Positions 50,319-62,285 are shown, counted from the stretch's first letter. The stretch is DNA of 64,000 nt from Buchnera aphidicola (Acyrthosiphon lactucae) (GCF_005083565.1 NZ_CP034891.1:186001-250000); one strand, 5' to 3'. Numbers and translations are program-made. The notes: generated from the letters alone by a model not told the origin.

Positions 50319-51763
50319 TTTATCACTTTTTTATTTTTAATTAATATTTTATGAATTATTGTATCTATATTTCCGGCACCTTGTATTAAAACAATATCGT
50401 TTCCATTTAATTTAGATACAAGAGTATCTAATATTATATTATTATCAGAAATTAAAGTTACATGATTTTTTCTTAATTTTTTTATATCACTATAAAGCGA
50501 AAAACTATCTGCACCAATAATAAATTTTTCGTTTGCAGAGTATACATTTAATATTAAAAGCACATCAACTTTAGATAAAATGTGAACAAAATCATGATAT
50601 AAATTATGTGTTCTTGTATACCGGTGAGGTTGAAATATCATTATTAAGTTCTTATTTGGCCAGCTAAGACGTATAGTTTTAATAGTTTCAGATAGTTCTG
50701 TAGGATGATGTCCATAGTCATCTATTAACATACAATTATTATTAGTATAAATACCTTTTTTCATTGAAAGAAATCCAAGGAATTCAAATCTTCTACAGGT
50801 ACCTTGAAATTTTTTTAACGATAAAATTATATCATGATTTTTTAGACCCACATGGATCGCAAGAGCAATAGCAGCGGCTGCATTTAATGCATTGTGTTTA
50901 CCAGGTATATTTAGTGTTATATTCAATTTTTTATTATTTTTTATAATGATTTTAAAACTTCCAACGAAACCATTTTGTTTATAGCAAAGAATTTGTATAT
51001 CTGAATTTTTATTAAATCCATATGTAATTAATTTGCATTTAATATTAGGTAAAATATCACAAATAGCGTTATTATCTATACATACTATAGCAGTTCCGTG
51101 TAAAGAAATTTTTTTTAAAAAAACTAGAAAGGCATGTTGTAATTTTTTAAAACTATGATAATAATCTATATGATCAGCTTCAATATTAGTTACAATCACT
51201 ATTTTTGGACTTAAATATAAAAAAGAAGCGTCACTTTCATCTGCTTCTACAATAAAATAACGAGAAGAGCCTAATTTTGCATAAGAATCAATTGATTTTA
51301 TTATTCCTCCGTTAATTATAGTAGGATTTAAACCATTTTCCATAAAAATATCTGAAATCATTGAGGTGGTGGTACTTTTTCCATGTGTTCCAGAAATTGC
51401 TATTCCAAATTTAAAACTCATCAATATTTCAAGCATTTCTGCTCTTAATAATACAGGAATATTGTTTTTTTTAGCAGCAATTATTTCTTTATTTTGTGAT
51501 GATATAGCACTAGATTTAATAATAAAATCAATATTTTTAACATTTTTTTCAGCATGTCTAAAATATATAATTGCTCCTAAATCGATTAGTTTTTTTGTAA
51601 TTAAATTTTTTGACAAATCAGAACCGCTAATTTTATATCCTAGTTTTAATAAAATTAAAGCAATTCCTGCCATTCCTGTACCACCAATTCCAATAAGATG
51701 AATATTTTTATTTTTTTTTTCAGAAATAAAAAAGTTAATTTTTTTTATATCTTTCGTATTCAT
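50315..51763 (-). CDS. murC: UDP-N-acetylmuramate--L-alanine ligase
   Basis: MurC adds L-alanine, the first amino acid of the peptidoglycan stem. The Rossmann loop [15 protein letters not shown], the ATP loop [10 protein letters not shown] and [10 protein letters not shown] are family blocks. The length of 482 compares with 491 in E. coli. Codons 14-17 hold an A10 run (51711-51720) that is in frame. Stop overlaps the ddlB start (ATGA), so translation is probably coupled. Confidence 0.97.
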   Translation of the reverse strand: MNTKDIKKINFFISEKKNKNIHLIGIGGTGMAGIALILLKLGYKISGSDLSKNLITKKLIDLGAIIYFRHAEKNVKNIDFIIKSSAISSQNKEIIAAKKNNIPVLLRAEMLEILMSFKFGIAISGTHGKSTTTSMISDIFMENGLNPTIINGGIIKSIDSYAKLGSSRYFIVEADESDASFLYLSPKIVIVTNIEADHIDYYHSFKKLQHAFLVFLKKISLHGTAIVCIDNNAICDILPNIKCKLITYGFNKNSDIQILCYKQNGFVGSFKIIIKNNKKLNITLNIPGKHNALNAAAAIALAIHVGLKNHDIILSLKKFQGTCRRFEFLGFLSMKKGIYTNNNCMLIDDYGHHPTELSETIKTIRLSWPNKNLIMIFQPHRYTRTHNLYHDFVHILSKVDVLLILNVYSANEKFIIGADSFSLYSDIKKLRKNHVTLISDNNIILDTLVSKLNGNDIVLIQGAGNIDTIIHKILIKNKKVIK

Positions 51764-51804
51764 ACCTTTATCTTTTTAATTTTTATTAGTTGAAATTATA
51801 AGAT

Positions 51805-52869
51805 TTATGTTTTTTTCGCAATATTATTAATAATATTGAAAATATTTAACATTGAATCACGAACACCGAGAGAAAAAGCTTTTTCTGCCATAATTAAAAG
51901 TTTATCTCTATTTAAAGAATTAAGTATGTTAACTATTAATGTAGTATTTAATTTTGATTGATCAATTATTTTCGCAGCACCAATCGATTCCAAATTTTCT
52001 GCATTTAGATGTTGTTGTTTATCTTTATGTGGATAAGGTATAAATATAGCAGCTATTCCTACTATAGATATTTCACTTACAGTTAATGCTCCAGAACGAC
52101 AAATAATTATGTCAGCCCATTCATATGCAGAAGCTATATTTTTTATAAAACAAGTGATTAAACATTGATTTAATTGAAATTTTTTATATTTTTTTTTTGT
52201 TTTTTCAAATTGATAGCTTCCTGTTTGATGCCAAACAATAATTTTTTCTTTTAATAAAAATGATACTTCTGGTAATATATAATTTAAAACTGAAGAACCT
52301 TGACTACCACCAACAACTAATACTCGTAAAAGACCTTTTCTATTTTTAAAACGATAAATAGGAGGAAGAATGTTAATAATTTTTTCACAAACTGGATTTC
52401 CAACTACTTCTGCATTCTTTAAAACTCCAGGATACGCTTGCATGTTTTTTGTAGATATTTTAGAAAGCCAGTAGTTTGTAATACCCGCAATTTTATTTTG
52501 TTCATGTAAAATAAAAGGAATTTTACAATTCCAAGCAGCTATTCCTCCTGGACCAGAGACATATCCTCCCATACCTAAAATAACATCTGGAGACCAATTT
52601 TTTATTATTTTTTTAACATCACAATAAGCACGTAATATATATATTGGTGAAATAATTAAATTTTTTAAGCTAGTATTACGTAATCCTTTAATTTTTATAA
52701 AATGAATTTTGATGCCATATGTAGGTATAATTTTAGATTCTATACTATTTTTTGTACCTATCCAATTAACACACCATCCTTTTTTAATTAAATATTGTGC
52801 TATAGTTAGTCCTGGAAAAACATGGCCACCACTTCCACCTGCCATAATTATTATTTTTTTGGAAATCAT
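51805..52869 (-). CDS. murG: Lipid II synthase MurG
   Basis: MurG adds GlcNAc to lipid I at the inner face of the membrane. [11 protein letters not shown] near the start is the lipid-side glycine loop. [18 protein letters not shown] and the UDP-GlcNAc site [11 protein letters not shown] are seen. Its 354 residues match E. coli (355). It carries an in-frame A10 run (52189-52198). Start overlaps the ftsW stop by four bases. Confidence 0.98.
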   Translation of the reverse strand: MISKKIIIMAGGSGGHVFPGLTIAQYLIKKGWCVNWIGTKNSIESKIIPTYGIKIHFIKIKGLRNTSLKNLIISPIYILRAYCDVKKIIKNWSPDVILGMGGYVSGPGGIAAWNCKIPFILHEQNKIAGITNYWLSKISTKNMQAYPGVLKNAEVVGNPVCEKIINILPPIYRFKNRKGLLRVLVVGGSQGSSVLNYILPEVSFLLKEKIIVWHQTGSYQFEKTKKKYKKFQLNQCLITCFIKNIASAYEWADIIICRSGALTVSEISIVGIAAIFIPYPHKDKQQHLNAENLESIGAAKIIDQSKLNTTLIVNILNSLNRDKLLIMAEKAFSLGVRDSMLNIFNIINNIAKKT

Positions 52870-54065
52870 TTAGGTCCTCTAGGAAATGCTTGTGATGTTC
52901 TTAATCTTGTTTCAAAATCAATTCTTAATAGAAAAAAAATAGCTATTGAATTTATAATTAAACTTGAACCACCATAACTAATAAATGGTAAAGTTAATCC
53001 TTTAGTTGGTAAAATACCAGTAACAGCACCAACATTAATCAATGTTTGAAAACTAAACCAAATACCAATAGAACATGCTAAAAATCCTGGAAAAGTTTGT
53101 TTTTTTGCTAAAGCTCTTTGTCCAATATACATAGCACGAAACGAAAGAGTGAAAATTATTAATAATATTAAAGAAGAACCAATATAACCTAATTCTTCAC
53201 CTATAATAGAAAATATAAAATCACTATGTGCATCAGGCAAATAATCTAGTTTTTGTATTGAATTTCCTAAACCTTGTCCTAAAAAATTTCCACGACCTAA
53301 TGCTATTAATGATTGTGTTAATTGATATCCATTTCCAAATGGATCTTCCCAAGGATTCCAAAAAGATAAAATTCTTTTAATACGATAAGGTTCTAATAAT
53401 ATTAATAACATTACTATTACTATACTAATAGTGATAATTATAAAAAATTGTCCTATCTTAGCACCAGAAAGGAATAAAATTGATAAAGTAGTAAAAAAAA
53501 GAACAATAACAGTTCCTAAATCAGGTTCTGCTAATAGAAGAATTGATTGTATTATAATAATACTCATAGGTTTAAAAAAACCCCAAAAATTATTACATAC
53601 TTCGTTAGATTTTCGTGATAAATAACTAGATATATAACAAAATGAAGAAATTTTGCATATTTCAGAGGGTTGTATATGTAAAAAACCTAAGCTAATCCAG
53701 CGAAAAGATCCATGTATTGAATGACCTATTAGTAATACAAGAATCAGTAATAAAATTGAAATAATTAGTATAATATTACTATTTTTTTTCCAAAAAATAA
53801 TTGGGGTGCGTAAAAAAATAAAAGATAACAAAAATATTAAAAAAAAATAAAAAATTTCTCTTTTTATAAAAAAAAATGGATTATCATATATTTTTTGACT
53901 TATAGGAATTGATGCAGAGATAACCATAATTAATCCAATAGAAAATAAACTTATAGTTAACCATACTAATATACGATCATATAGTATAAAAAAAGAATCT
54001 TTTTTATCGTTGTTTTCTTTAATATTTGTTTTATTTTTTTTATTTTTTTTTTGTAAATATATCAA
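52866..54065 (-). CDS. ftsW: Septal peptidoglycan polymerase FtsW (SEDS)
   Basis: FtsW is the SEDS glycosyltransferase that works with FtsI in the septum. It has 399 residues with a Lys/Asn-rich cytoplasmic N-terminus and about ten membrane helices. The conserved blocks are [20 protein letters not shown] with the essential aspartate, [23 protein letters not shown] and FISYGGSSL. Starts by overlapping the murD stop by four bases and ends overlapping murG. Confidence 0.97.
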   Translation of the reverse strand: MIYLQKKNKKNKTNIKENNDKKDSFFILYDRILVWLTISLFSIGLIMVISASIPISQKIYDNPFFFIKREIFYFFLIFLLSFIFLRTPIIFWKKNSNIILIISILLLILVLLIGHSIHGSFRWISLGFLHIQPSEICKISSFCYISSYLSRKSNEVCNNFWGFFKPMSIIIIQSILLLAEPDLGTVIVLFFTTLSILFLSGAKIGQFFIIITISIVIVMLLILLEPYRIKRILSFWNPWEDPFGNGYQLTQSLIALGRGNFLGQGLGNSIQKLDYLPDAHSDFIFSIIGEELGYIGSSLILLIIFTLSFRAMYIGQRALAKKQTFPGFLACSIGIWFSFQTLINVGAVTGILPTKGLTLPFISYGGSSLIINSIAIFFLLRIDFETRLRTSQAFPRGPK

Positions 54066-55381
54066 GTTATTTCCTTTATTAACTTTATAAAAAGATTACC
54101 CCTCTCTTCAAAGTTAGAAAATTGATCTAAACTGCTACATCCCGGAGATAAAAGTACTGTATCACCTGGTTCAACTTGTTTGGAAATTAATATCATTGCT
54201 TTTTTTAAATTTTCAACATAAATAGATTTTTTTTTACATATTTTTGATAATTTAATACCATCTTTTCCAAAACAGTAAATTTTTATATTTAGATTTTCAA
54301 AATAGATTTTTAATATATTAAAATTTGCAGATTTGCTATCTCCACCTAATAATAATCGTATTTTCCCTGTTTTTTTTATAGAATTTAAAGCAACTTTAGT
54401 ACTATTTACATTTGTAGATTTAGAATCATTTATCCAAACTATTCCTTTTTTACTTTTTATTATTTGACATCGATGTGGTAAGTTTGAAAAATTTTTAAGT
54501 GTATTTATTACGTGATTTCTAGGAAACTGCATTGCATCTGAAATAGCGATAGAGACTAATATATTATTATAATTATGATAACCTGATAATAATATTTCAT
54601 TAGTATTTAATATTTTTTTACTTTTATAAACTAAGATAGTTTCATGATTTTTACGAGAGATATAATAATCACTTTTACTTGTTCCAAAACTAATCCATTT
54701 TTTATTGTCATTAAAAACAAGATGATTTAATTTATCATTAGAATTAACTATGCAAATTTCTGCTTGATTATAAATAGATGTTTTAGTTTTTTTGTATTGT
54801 TGAAATCCCTGAGGATATCGATTGATATGATCTTCACTGATATTTAGAATAACTGCTATTTTTGATTTTAAAGTAAATGTGTTTTCTAGTTGAAAACTAG
54901 ATAGTTCTATTATGTATAAATCTGTTTTTTTATCAAGCATTTTAAGTACAGGAAAACCAATATTTCCACCTAAAGAAGCTTTATAACCTGATTCTTTTGC
55001 GATTTTTGTAATCATTGTCGCTACAGTAGTTTTCCCATTAGTTCCTGTAATTGCAATAATAGGAAAACTGACTTCTCTAGCAAATAATTCAATATCACTA
55101 ATAATTTCAATTCCTAGTAAGCGAGCTTTAATTAAAATAGGTCTAAATGAAGAAATTCCTGGGCTTATAATAATTAAATCTGATTCTAAAATCCATTGAT
55201 GTTCTAAATTTCCTAAACTATATTTAATTTTTTTAGGAATTTTAATTAAATTTATAGGATGTTTAGATTCATCAATAATTTTAGGTTTTATTCCTTTTTT
55301 TAAAAAAAAATTCAGACATGATATTCCTGTTAATCCCATACCTAAAATTAATATTTTTTTACCGAAATAATCATATGACAT
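54062..55381 (-). CDS. murD: UDP-N-acetylmuramoyl-L-alanine--D-glutamate ligase
   Basis: MurD adds D-glutamate. The ATG at 55381 is chosen: it overlaps the mraY stop (TAATG), has AAAGGTG before it, and gives 439 residues (E. coli 438). An in-frame upstream ATG at 55438 would lie inside mra[15 protein letters not shown], the ATP loop [20 protein letters not shown] IELSSFQLE and WINDSKSTN are present. Confidence 0.97.
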   Translation of the reverse strand: MSYDYFGKKILILGMGLTGISCLNFFLKKGIKPKIIDESKHPINLIKIPKKIKYSLGNLEHQWILESDLIIISPGISSFRPILIKARLLGIEIISDIELFAREVSFPIIAITGTNGKTTVATMITKIAKESGYKASLGGNIGFPVLKMLDKKTDLYIIELSSFQLENTFTLKSKIAVILNISEDHINRYPQGFQQYKKTKTSIYNQAEICIVNSNDKLNHLVFNDNKKWISFGTSKSDYYISRKNHETILVYKSKKILNTNEILLSGYHNYNNILVSIAISDAMQFPRNHVINTLKNFSNLPHRCQIIKSKKGIVWINDSKSTNVNSTKVALNSIKKTGKIRLLLGGDSKSANFNILKIYFENLNIKIYCFGKDGIKLSKICKKKSIYVENLKKAMILISKQVEPGDTVLLSPGCSSLDQFSNFEERGNLFIKLIKEIT

Positions 55382-56454
55382 TAACACACCTTTAAAGAAA
55401 TAAGTCCTATTAATAGTAATATTAATGACACGATCCAAAATCTTATAATAATTAAAGGTTCTAATATTCCCTTGATTTCATAATGATGATGAATTGGTGC
55501 CATTTTAAAAATTCTTTTTTTTCTAATTTTGAATGATATAATTTGTAATATAACAGATATTGTTTCACAAACAAAAACACCACCCATAATAATTAGCAAT
55601 AACTCTTGATGTAATAATATTGCTATAGTCCCTAAAGAACCACCTAATGATAGAGAACCAACATCTCCCATAAATACCTTGGCTGGGTAGCTATTAAACC
55701 ATAAAAAACCTAATCCTGAACCAATAATTGCCATGCATAATATAGCTAATTCTCCTGAATTTTTTACATAACGAACATGTAGAAAATTAGAGTTATTTAT
55801 ATTTTCACTAAATAAAGCTATTAATGTAAAACCACAAGTTAAAAAAATAACAGGCATAATAGCTAAACCATCTAATCCATCTGTAAGATTGACTGCATTA
55901 CTAGTTCCTACTATTATAAAATAAGAAAGAAATATGTATAAATAATTTATTTCAAAAGAATTTTTTATATAAAAAGGAATTATTAATTCAGTAGAAATGA
56001 TATCTTTATTATAAAAATTTATTATACAAATAAATCCTAAAGCAAAAATAGATAACCAAAAATATTTGTATCTTAGTTGTAATCCCTGAGTATTTTTATA
56101 TTTTATTTTTTTATAATCATCTATTAAACCTATTACTCCATATCCTATTAAAATACTGGTAACATACCAAATATAGATATTAGATAAATTACAATATAAT
56201 ATTGTTGAAAAAAATATAGAAAAAATTATAAAAATTCCACCCATAGTAGGGGTATTATTTTTTGAATAGTGTGTTTTTGGTCCATTTTTTCGTATTATTT
56301 GATATTTTTGTAATTTTTTTAGGTGATAAATAAAATATGGTCCAATGTATAAATTAATAAAAAAAGAAGTGAATAAGCTAAATATTGCACGATATGGAAG
56401 ATAAGAAATAACATTTAAATTCAAATTTAAGTATTTATTGAAAAAAATTAACAT
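55381..56454 (-). CDS. mraY: Phospho-N-acetylmuramoyl-pentapeptide transferase
   Basis: MraY loads the UDP-MurNAc-pentapeptide onto undecaprenyl phosphate, making lipid I. It is a ten-helix membrane protein of 357 residues (E. coli 360). The catalytic aspartates are in GLIDDYKKI and NLTDGLDGLA, and the HHHYE motif is present as PIHHHYEIKG. It overlaps the end of murF by seven bases and the start of murD by one. Confidence 0.98.
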   Translation of the reverse strand: MLIFFNKYLNLNLNVISYLPYRAIFSLFTSFFINLYIGPYFIYHLKKLQKYQIIRKNGPKTHYSKNNTPTMGGIFIIFSIFFSTILYCNLSNIYIWYVTSILIGYGVIGLIDDYKKIKYKNTQGLQLRYKYFWLSIFALGFICIINFYNKDIISTELIIPFYIKNSFEINYLYIFLSYFIIVGTSNAVNLTDGLDGLAIMPVIFLTCGFTLIALFSENINNSNFLHVRYVKNSGELAILCMAIIGSGLGFLWFNSYPAKVFMGDVGSLSLGGSLGTIAILLHQELLLIIMGGVFVCETISVILQIISFKIRKKRIFKMAPIHHHYEIKGILEPLIIIRFWIVSLILLLIGLISLKVC

Positions 56455-57811
56455 TTTTTGTTGTCCTTAACAAGTTCTTCGACTACTTCTTCCATTTTTG
56501 CACTACGAGATCCTTTAATTAATATTACAAATTTTTTTTTCTTTAATAAAAAACTTTTTAAATGTTCATTTAATTTTTTTTTATCAAAAAAATGTTTTCC
56601 ATTATTAAAAACTTTAGTAATTTCATTACTCATATTCCCGATACTGAAAATTTTATTAATTTTAGATAAATTAGCAGTATTTCCTATCATTTTATGGTAT
56701 AACATACTTTTTTCTCCTAATTCAGCCATGTCTCCAGTAACCAATATTTTATAACCTGGCATTTTTTCTAATACTTTTATTGCTGAAATCATAGATGAAA
56801 CATTAGAATTATAAGTATCATCAATTAAAATTTTATTAGGTTCTAATATAATAGATTCTAATCTTCTTGAAATTACAGGAGTTTCTAATAGTCCTATTTT
56901 TATTTTTTTTAAAGGTATTTTAAGTGCAAAAGAAAGAGCACTGGCTGCTAATGCATTAGATATGTTTTGATAACCTAGAAATGGTAATGAAATATTTATT
57001 TTTCCACATGGTGTATGCATTGTGAAAGATGTACCATATACATGAATTTTAATATTACTACAAAAAAAGTCACTACATTTTTTTTTTTAATAGAAAAATA
57101 TAAAATATTATTTTTTTTTATATCTTTTTTCCATTTTGAAAGATGATGGCTATCTAAATTAATAATAACTGTGCCATTCGTTTTTAAACCAGAAAATATT
57201 TCTGATTTTGCTTTAGACACTCCTAATAATGATTTAAATCCTTTTAAATGAGCACAATGAATATTATTAATTAATATAATTTCTGGCTTACTAATATTAC
57301 TAGTATAAGAAATTTCACCTGGTTTATTTGCTCCTAATTCAATTACAGCATATTTATGTTCTTTTGTTAACTGTAATAAAGTCATGGGAACACCAATATT
57401 ATTATTTAAATTCTCAATAGTAGATAACGTATTTCCATTCTTTCTAAGTATAGATGCTGTCATTTCTTTTACTGTAGTTTTTCCACAAGAACCAGTAATA
57501 GCTAATAGCTTTACATGACTTTTTTTACGGATCCAACTAGCAATTTGACCTAAAGCAATAGATGTATTTTCTACTATAATATATGAAATATGAGATTTTA
57601 TATATTTTTGTGTAATAAAAGAGGAACATCCTTTTTCAATAGCCTCGTTTATAAAAATATGAGCATCAAATTTTTTACCTATTAAAGCAATAAAAAGACA
57701 ACCTGGAATAATCTTTTTGGTATCAATAATAATTTTATCTATTAATAAATTTGTTCCATGTAGTTTGCCATGAGTGATTGAAGCAATTTTTTTTAACGAT
57801 AAAGAAATCAT
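56448..57811 (-). pseudogene. murF: UDP-MurNAc-tripeptide--D-Ala-D-Ala ligase MurF, frameshifted in A11 run
   Basis: MurF attaches D-Ala-D-Ala, the product of DdlB. The N-terminal part runs normally from 57811 (SLKKIASITHGKLHG, ATP loop TGSCGKTTVKEM, NLNNNIGVPMTLL, AVIELGANKPGEI) to 11 A on the coding strand (57078-57088), then loses frame and stops at 56996. In the other phase the sequence is open and conserved through IHVYGTSF, GYQNISNALAA, LIDDTYNSN, TGDMAELGEKS and the ending VKGSRSAKMEEVV-like KGSRSAKMEEVV. Twelve or nine A would give about 454 residues (E. coli 452). MurF is essential for peptidoglycan and no second copy is seen, so rescue by slippage is plausible. Start overlaps the murE stop by four bases. 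Confidence 0.9.
57078..57088 (-). repeat. A11 tract carrying the murF frameshift
   Basis: Eleven T on the plus strand, A on the coding strand, between ATT and TGT codons. Twelve or nine would restore the frame. Confidence 0.9.
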
Positions 57812-59301
57812 ATCTTTTCTTCCAATAAGTTTAAGACTATTTTTTTATCTGAATAATTGATATATTTATTGTGAATTATTTGTTTTTCTTCATGTCCTTT
57901 TCCAGCTATCAAAACTATATGATTATATCTTGCTTTTAAAAAAGCATAAGATATTGCTTTTTTTCTGTTTGGAATAATAAGTATTTTTCTTTTATTTTGA
58001 CAACCATTTAAAATATCTTGAATAATTTTTTCTTCTTTTTCATTTCTTGGATTATCATTAGTAATGATAACTTTATTTGAAAGTTTTTCTGCAATAGCTC
58101 CCATAATAGGACGTTTTTTTTGATCTCTTTCGCCTCCACATCCAAATATGCACCATATATATCTTTGATAATGAAAACGAATTGCATTAAGTGTTTTTTT
58201 TAATGCATCAGGTGTATGAGCATAATCAATAATAAAAGTTGGTTTTTTAATAAAAGAAAATGTTTCCATTCGGCCATGTACAGGTTTTATTTTATGAGAT
58301 GTACGAATTAAATCAGATAAATTGTGACCTAGTTCTAAAAGACAAGCTAATGATAACAAGAGATTCATTACATTAAAACGTCCAATGAGACAAGATGATA
58401 TTTTACCTACTCCCCAACTTGATTCAAATGTAATGTAAATAAAATTATTACAATATTTAATATCAGTAGCATTTATCCATTTTGTAGAATATTTTTTCTG
58501 TCTAGAATTTTGAATAGTAACCGCTATAGTATAATAATTAAGTAGTTTTTTTAACCATATTTTTCCATATTTATCATCAGCATTTAAAATAATTTTTTGA
58601 ACTTTATGTGTACTAAATAATAACCATTTTGCAGATTCATATTTTTGCATGTTTTGATGATAATCTAGATGATCTTGTGTTAAATTTGTAAATATTGCAA
58701 TATAAAAAGGAACGGCTTTAACACGATTTTGTATTAATCCATGTGAAGAAACTTCCATAGTAACTAATTTAGCTTGTTTTTCTAAGACTATAGATAAAAA
58801 TAAATGAATAAAAATAGCAGAAGACGTTGTATTTTTTGTGGGTTCCAAGCAGTTATAAAAACCGTTTCCTAAAGTTCCCATAGTTGCAGTTTTATTACCT
58901 AAAATTTTTCTCCATTGATTAATTAATTGTGTTACAGTTGTTTTCCCATTAGTTCCAGTTATACCAATTATTTTTAATTTTTTTCCTGGTTCTTTATAAA
59001 ATCGACTTGCTAACATCGATATATTTTCAGATAGTTTAAAAAAATATATTATAGGAATATTATTAATATATTTAAAGATTCCATGATTTTCTTGTTTTTC
59101 TGTTTCATATAGAATTGCTGCTGATTTTTTATAAATAGCTTCAAAAATAAAGTTACGTCCATCTTTTTTAGTTCCTGGGATGGCTATAAATAAATCACCT
59201 TGATTTAAAGATCTGCTATCCATATTTAAATTTGAAATATATTTATTTGGAATGTTTTTAATCCATGGTGATAATAAATATTTTAAGCAAGTTTGGTCCA
59301 T
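57808..59301 (-). CDS. murE: UDP-MurNAc-L-Ala-D-Glu--meso-DAP ligase
   Basis: MurE adds meso-diaminopimelate. The ATP loop is [12 protein letters not shown]. The carbamylated-lysine region and the DAP-specific motif DNPRNE (DNPR, as in Gram-negative enzymes) are present, together with GKGHEEKQ. Its 497 residues match E. coli (495). It follows ftsI by 41 bases and overlaps murF. Confidence 0.98.
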   Translation of the reverse strand: MDQTCLKYLLSPWIKNIPNKYISNLNMDSRSLNQGDLFIAIPGTKKDGRNFIFEAIYKKSAAILYETEKQENHGIFKYINNIPIIYFFKLSENISMLASRFYKEPGKKLKIIGITGTNGKTTVTQLINQWRKILGNKTATMGTLGNGFYNCLEPTKNTTSSAIFIHLFLSIVLEKQAKLVTMEVSSHGLIQNRVKAVPFYIAIFTNLTQDHLDYHQNMQKYESAKWLLFSTHKVQKIILNADDKYGKIWLKKLLNYYTIAVTIQNSRQKKYSTKWINATDIKYCNNFIYITFESSWGVGKISSCLIGRFNVMNLLLSLACLLELGHNLSDLIRTSHKIKPVHGRMETFSFIKKPTFIIDYAHTPDALKKTLNAIRFHYQRYIWCIFGCGGERDQKKRPIMGAIAEKLSNKVIITNDNPRNEKEEKIIQDILNGCQNKRKILIIPNRKKAISYAFLKARYNHIVLIAGKGHEEKQIIHNKYINYSDKKIVLNLLEEKI

Positions 59302-59342
59302 TTTTTTTCTTTTAAGTTAATTTTTAAAATAGAATGTTAATT

Positions 59343-61043
59343 TTATAAATTATCTGGTTTTATATTCATTGTTTTTAATGTTGATTTCATTATGCTACTA
59401 AAAACTGGAGCAGAAACCGCACCACCATAATATTTTTTTCCCTTAGGATTATCAATAACAATTATTAATGAAAATTTTGGATTGCTAGCAGGGGCAATAC
59501 CTGCAGTATAAGCTATATATTTTTTAATATAACGTCCATGAATTCCTACTTTTTTTGCAGTTCCCGTTTTAATGGCAATACGATATCCTTTAACTGCTGC
59601 TTGAATACCTCCTCCTCCTGGTTTAGCAACATTTTCCATCATATTAATTACTTTTTTTACATATTTTTTAGGGAAAATTCTTTTTTCATATACTGGATTG
59701 TTAATTTTTATAATTGATAGTGGACGATATATTCCATAACTACCAATAGTAGCATATAATCGCGCGAGTTGAAGTGGGGTTACCATTAGTCCATAACCAA
59801 AAGAGAAAGTAGCTTTATCTAAATCAGACCAGTTTTTTTTTTTAGGGAAAAAACCACTGTTTTCACCAATCAATCCTAGTTGAGTTGGTTTTCCTAATCC
59901 AAATTTAATATAACTATCAAGTAATTTTAAAATTGGAATAGATAATGCAATTTTTGATACTCCTACGTTACTTGATTTTTGTAATATTCCAGTTATTGTA
60001 AGTTTTTCATGATAAGAAACATCTTTGATTTGATGTCTTTTTATGAAAAAAGGTTTTGTGTTAATTATTGAATTTTCTTGAATTATTCCAAGTTTTAATG
60101 CTTCCATAATAACTATTGGTTTTACTGTAGAACCTGGTTCAAAAATATCCGTAATTGCTCTATTACGAATATTTTCTTTTATCACGTACTGTATATTATT
60201 AGGATTATATGCTGGACTATTTGCCATAGCTAGAACTTCTCCAGTTTTAATATCAACTAAAATTGCAGTTCCAGAATCAGCTTTGTTTTGTTCTACTGCT
60301 TTGTTTAATTCATGATATACAATAGTTTGTAGTTTTGTATCAATACTTAGGGTTAAATTATTAGATGAACTTTTATTGATTAAAGATATATTTTCAATAA
60401 TTTGTCCTTTATTATCTTTTCTGATTTTTCTTTTACCTGGTTTTCCTGTTAATAATGTGTTAAAACTTTTTTCTATACCTTCAATTCCCATACCATCGAT
60501 ATTAGTTATACCTATAAGTTGAGCTGTAATTTTTCCAAAAGGATAATATCTTTTTGATTCTTCTAACAAAAAAATACCTGGCAATTGTAAATTTTTAATA
60601 TATTCTGAAATTTCAGGGCTGATTTGACGAGCTAAATAAATAAATTTTGATTTTTTATAAGAATCTATATGTAAAAATATCTCTTTCAATGGAATGGAAA
60701 GAGCTTCTGATAAAGCTTTCCAACGTTCATTATTTTTAATATTTTTTGTATTAATAATTACTGATGGATCAGCACAAATAGCATTGACTGATACAGTAAC
60801 TGCTAGCGGATAACCTTCGCGATCATTAATAATACCCCTTGTACTTAGTAAGGATTGTATTCTTAATGTTCTACGATCTCCTTCTATTATAAGTGAATGA
60901 GAATGAATTATTTGTAAAAAAATTACACGTAGAGTCAAAATAAGTAAGGATAAACAAATAAAACTATATAATATAAAAAAACGCCAATTTATATAATTTA
61001 TTTTTTTTTCTTTTAAAAAATTAATTTTTTCTTTATTGTACAT
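59343..61043 (-). CDS. ftsI: Septal transpeptidase PBP3 (FtsI)
   Basis: FtsI crosslinks septal peptidoglycan together with FtsW. There is one membrane helix at about 22-43, a dimerisation domain with [14 protein letters not shown], and the transpeptidase with catalytic serine in [16 protein letters not shown] and KTGTAKK. Its 566 residues compare with 588 in E. coli; the proprotein tail after TMNIKPDNL is missing, so no C-terminal processing is expected. An in-frame A11 run (59833-59843) encodes PKKKN. Confidence 0.98.
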   Translation of the reverse strand: MYNKEKINFLKEKKINYINWRFFILYSFICLSLLILTLRVIFLQIIHSHSLIIEGDRRTLRIQSLLSTRGIINDREGYPLAVTVSVNAICADPSVIINTKNIKNNERWKALSEALSIPLKEIFLHIDSYKKSKFIYLARQISPEISEYIKNLQLPGIFLLEESKRYYPFGKITAQLIGITNIDGMGIEGIEKSFNTLLTGKPGKRKIRKDNKGQIIENISLINKSSSNNLTLSIDTKLQTIVYHELNKAVEQNKADSGTAILVDIKTGEVLAMANSPAYNPNNIQYVIKENIRNRAITDIFEPGSTVKPIVIMEALKLGIIQENSIINTKPFFIKRHQIKDVSYHEKLTITGILQKSSNVGVSKIALSIPILKLLDSYIKFGLGKPTQLGLIGENSGFFPKKKNWSDLDKATFSFGYGLMVTPLQLARLYATIGSYGIYRPLSIIKINNPVYEKRIFPKKYVKKVINMMENVAKPGGGGIQAAVKGYRIAIKTGTAKKVGIHGRYIKKYIAYTAGIAPASNPKFSLIIVIDNPKGKKYYGGAVSAPVFSSIMKSTLKTMNIKPDNL

Positions 61044-61089
61044 TTTCTAAAAAATATCCATCAATTTACATTTTTTTATCAAATAAAAA

Positions 61090-61344
61090 TTATTTTTTTT
61101 GAATTGTAGAATGAATAGATAAAGAATTTTTTTCAATTATTAAATTTCTCCATTCGTCATTTTTTTCTTTTTTTTTTAAAATAAGCTTTTCTTCTTGAGT
61201 AATTAATAATCGAGTTTTATAAACTGTTATAACGACCAAACTAGCAGATAATATAATAGCTATTAATAGAATTAAGTGTGTTTTTCCATATAAAAGAAAA
61301 TCATTTTTAATTATTGTTATTAAATCATAACGTTTAGTCTTCAT
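61090..61344 (-). CDS. ftsL: Cell division protein FtsL
   Basis: FtsL is a small bitopic protein of the divisome that, with FtsB and FtsQ, activates FtsWI. It has 84 residues (E. coli 121): a basic N-terminus, one membrane helix at about 20-40 (LILLIAIILSASLVVITVY), and a leucine/heptad-type coiled coil starting TRLLITQEEKL, shortened at the C-terminus. It is named chiefly by position between rsmH (two-base gap) and ftsI, and by its shape. ftsQ is not found here. Confidence 0.88.
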   Translation of the reverse strand: MKTKRYDLITIIKNDFLLYGKTHLILLIAIILSASLVVITVYKTRLLITQEEKLILKKKEKNDEWRNLIIEKNSLSIHSTIQKK

Positions 61345-61346
61345 GT

Positions 61347-62285
61347 TTATTTTTTTATTTCTGCTACACGAAGTATTGAGCTACGAGCTCTAGGATTATT
61401 ATTTATTTCACTTTGATTTGGTATCATACGATTAATAATTTTTAATTTACATATTTTTAAATTATTTAATTGTTTTTCTGTAATAGGCATTCCATATGGA
61501 ACTGTTGCTTTTGTACTATTTTCCATTATAAATCTTTTTACTATTCTATCTTCTAAAGAATGAAAACTAAGAATTGATATACGTCCTCCTGGACTTAATA
61601 TTTTTAGTGTACTTTCTAAAGCTTTTTTAATTTCTTCTAGTTCTTGATTAATATAAATTCTAATAGCTTGAAAACTTCTTCTGGCTGGATGTTTAAATTT
61701 ATTTTTTATCGGTATAGCTTTTCTAATAATATTAGCTAATTCTAGAGTACTGTTTATTTTTTTTTTTTGATTTGCATTTTTAATTGCGTAAGCTATTTTT
61801 TTGGAAAAACGTTCTTCTCCAAAATTTTTTAAAACAAAAGAAATTTTTTCAACACTACTTTTAAAAAGCCATTCTGAAGCAGAAATGCCATAGTTAGGAT
61901 TCATTCTCATATCTAAAGGACCATCTTTTTTGAATGAAAAACCTCTTTTATGATTATCAATTTGTAATGAAGAAACTCCTAAATCAAATATAATTCCATT
62001 AACTTTTCCTATAATTTTTTTATTTTTTGCGTAATCTAGCAATTTTGAAAAATTGTCATTAATTATATGAAATCGCGAATCTTTAATTGCATTACCTATG
62101 GAAAAAGCAATTGGATCTCTATCAATAGAATATAATTTTCCATCTTTTCCTAATTTTTTTAAAATTTCATTTGAATGTCCACCTGTTCCGAATGTACTGT
62201 CAATATAAATACCGTTTTTTTTTATTTTTAAAGATTGAATTAATTCTTTTTTCATTACTGGAATATGTTTAATTGTACGATTCAT
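61347..62285 (-). CDS. rsmH: 16S rRNA m4C1402 methyltransferase RsmH
   Basis: RsmH (MraW) methylates N4 of C1402 in the 16S rRNA P site. The ATG at 62285 gives [10 protein letters not shown] aligned to E. coli MMENYKHTTV, and 312 residues (E. coli 313); upstream in-frame ATGs add unrelated sequence. Motifs are [10 protein letters not shown] (SAM loop), [27 protein letters not shown] and [11 protein letters not shown]. It opens the dcw cluster here, because mraZ is missing. Confidence 0.97.
   Translation of the reverse strand: MNRTIKHIPVMKKELIQSLKIKKNGIYIDSTFGTGGHSNEILKKLGKDGKLYSIDRDPIAFSIGNAIKDSRFHIINDNFSKLLDYAKNKKIIGKVNGIIFDLGVSSLQIDNHKRGFSFKKDGPLDMRMNPNYGISASEWLFKSSVEKISFVLKNFGEERFSKKIAYAIKNANQKKKINSTLELANIIRKAIPIKNKFKHPARRSFQAIRIYINQELEEIKKALESTLKILSPGGRISILSFHSLEDRIVKRFIMENSTKATVPYGMPITEKQLNNLKICKLKIINRMIPNQSEINNNPRARSSILRVAEIKK

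Noticed and set aside
56448..57020. A stand-alone C-terminal Mur ligase fragment gene starting at 57020
   Set aside because: The same phase is open and homologous to MurF upstream of that ATG as far as the A11 run, so it is part of murF.
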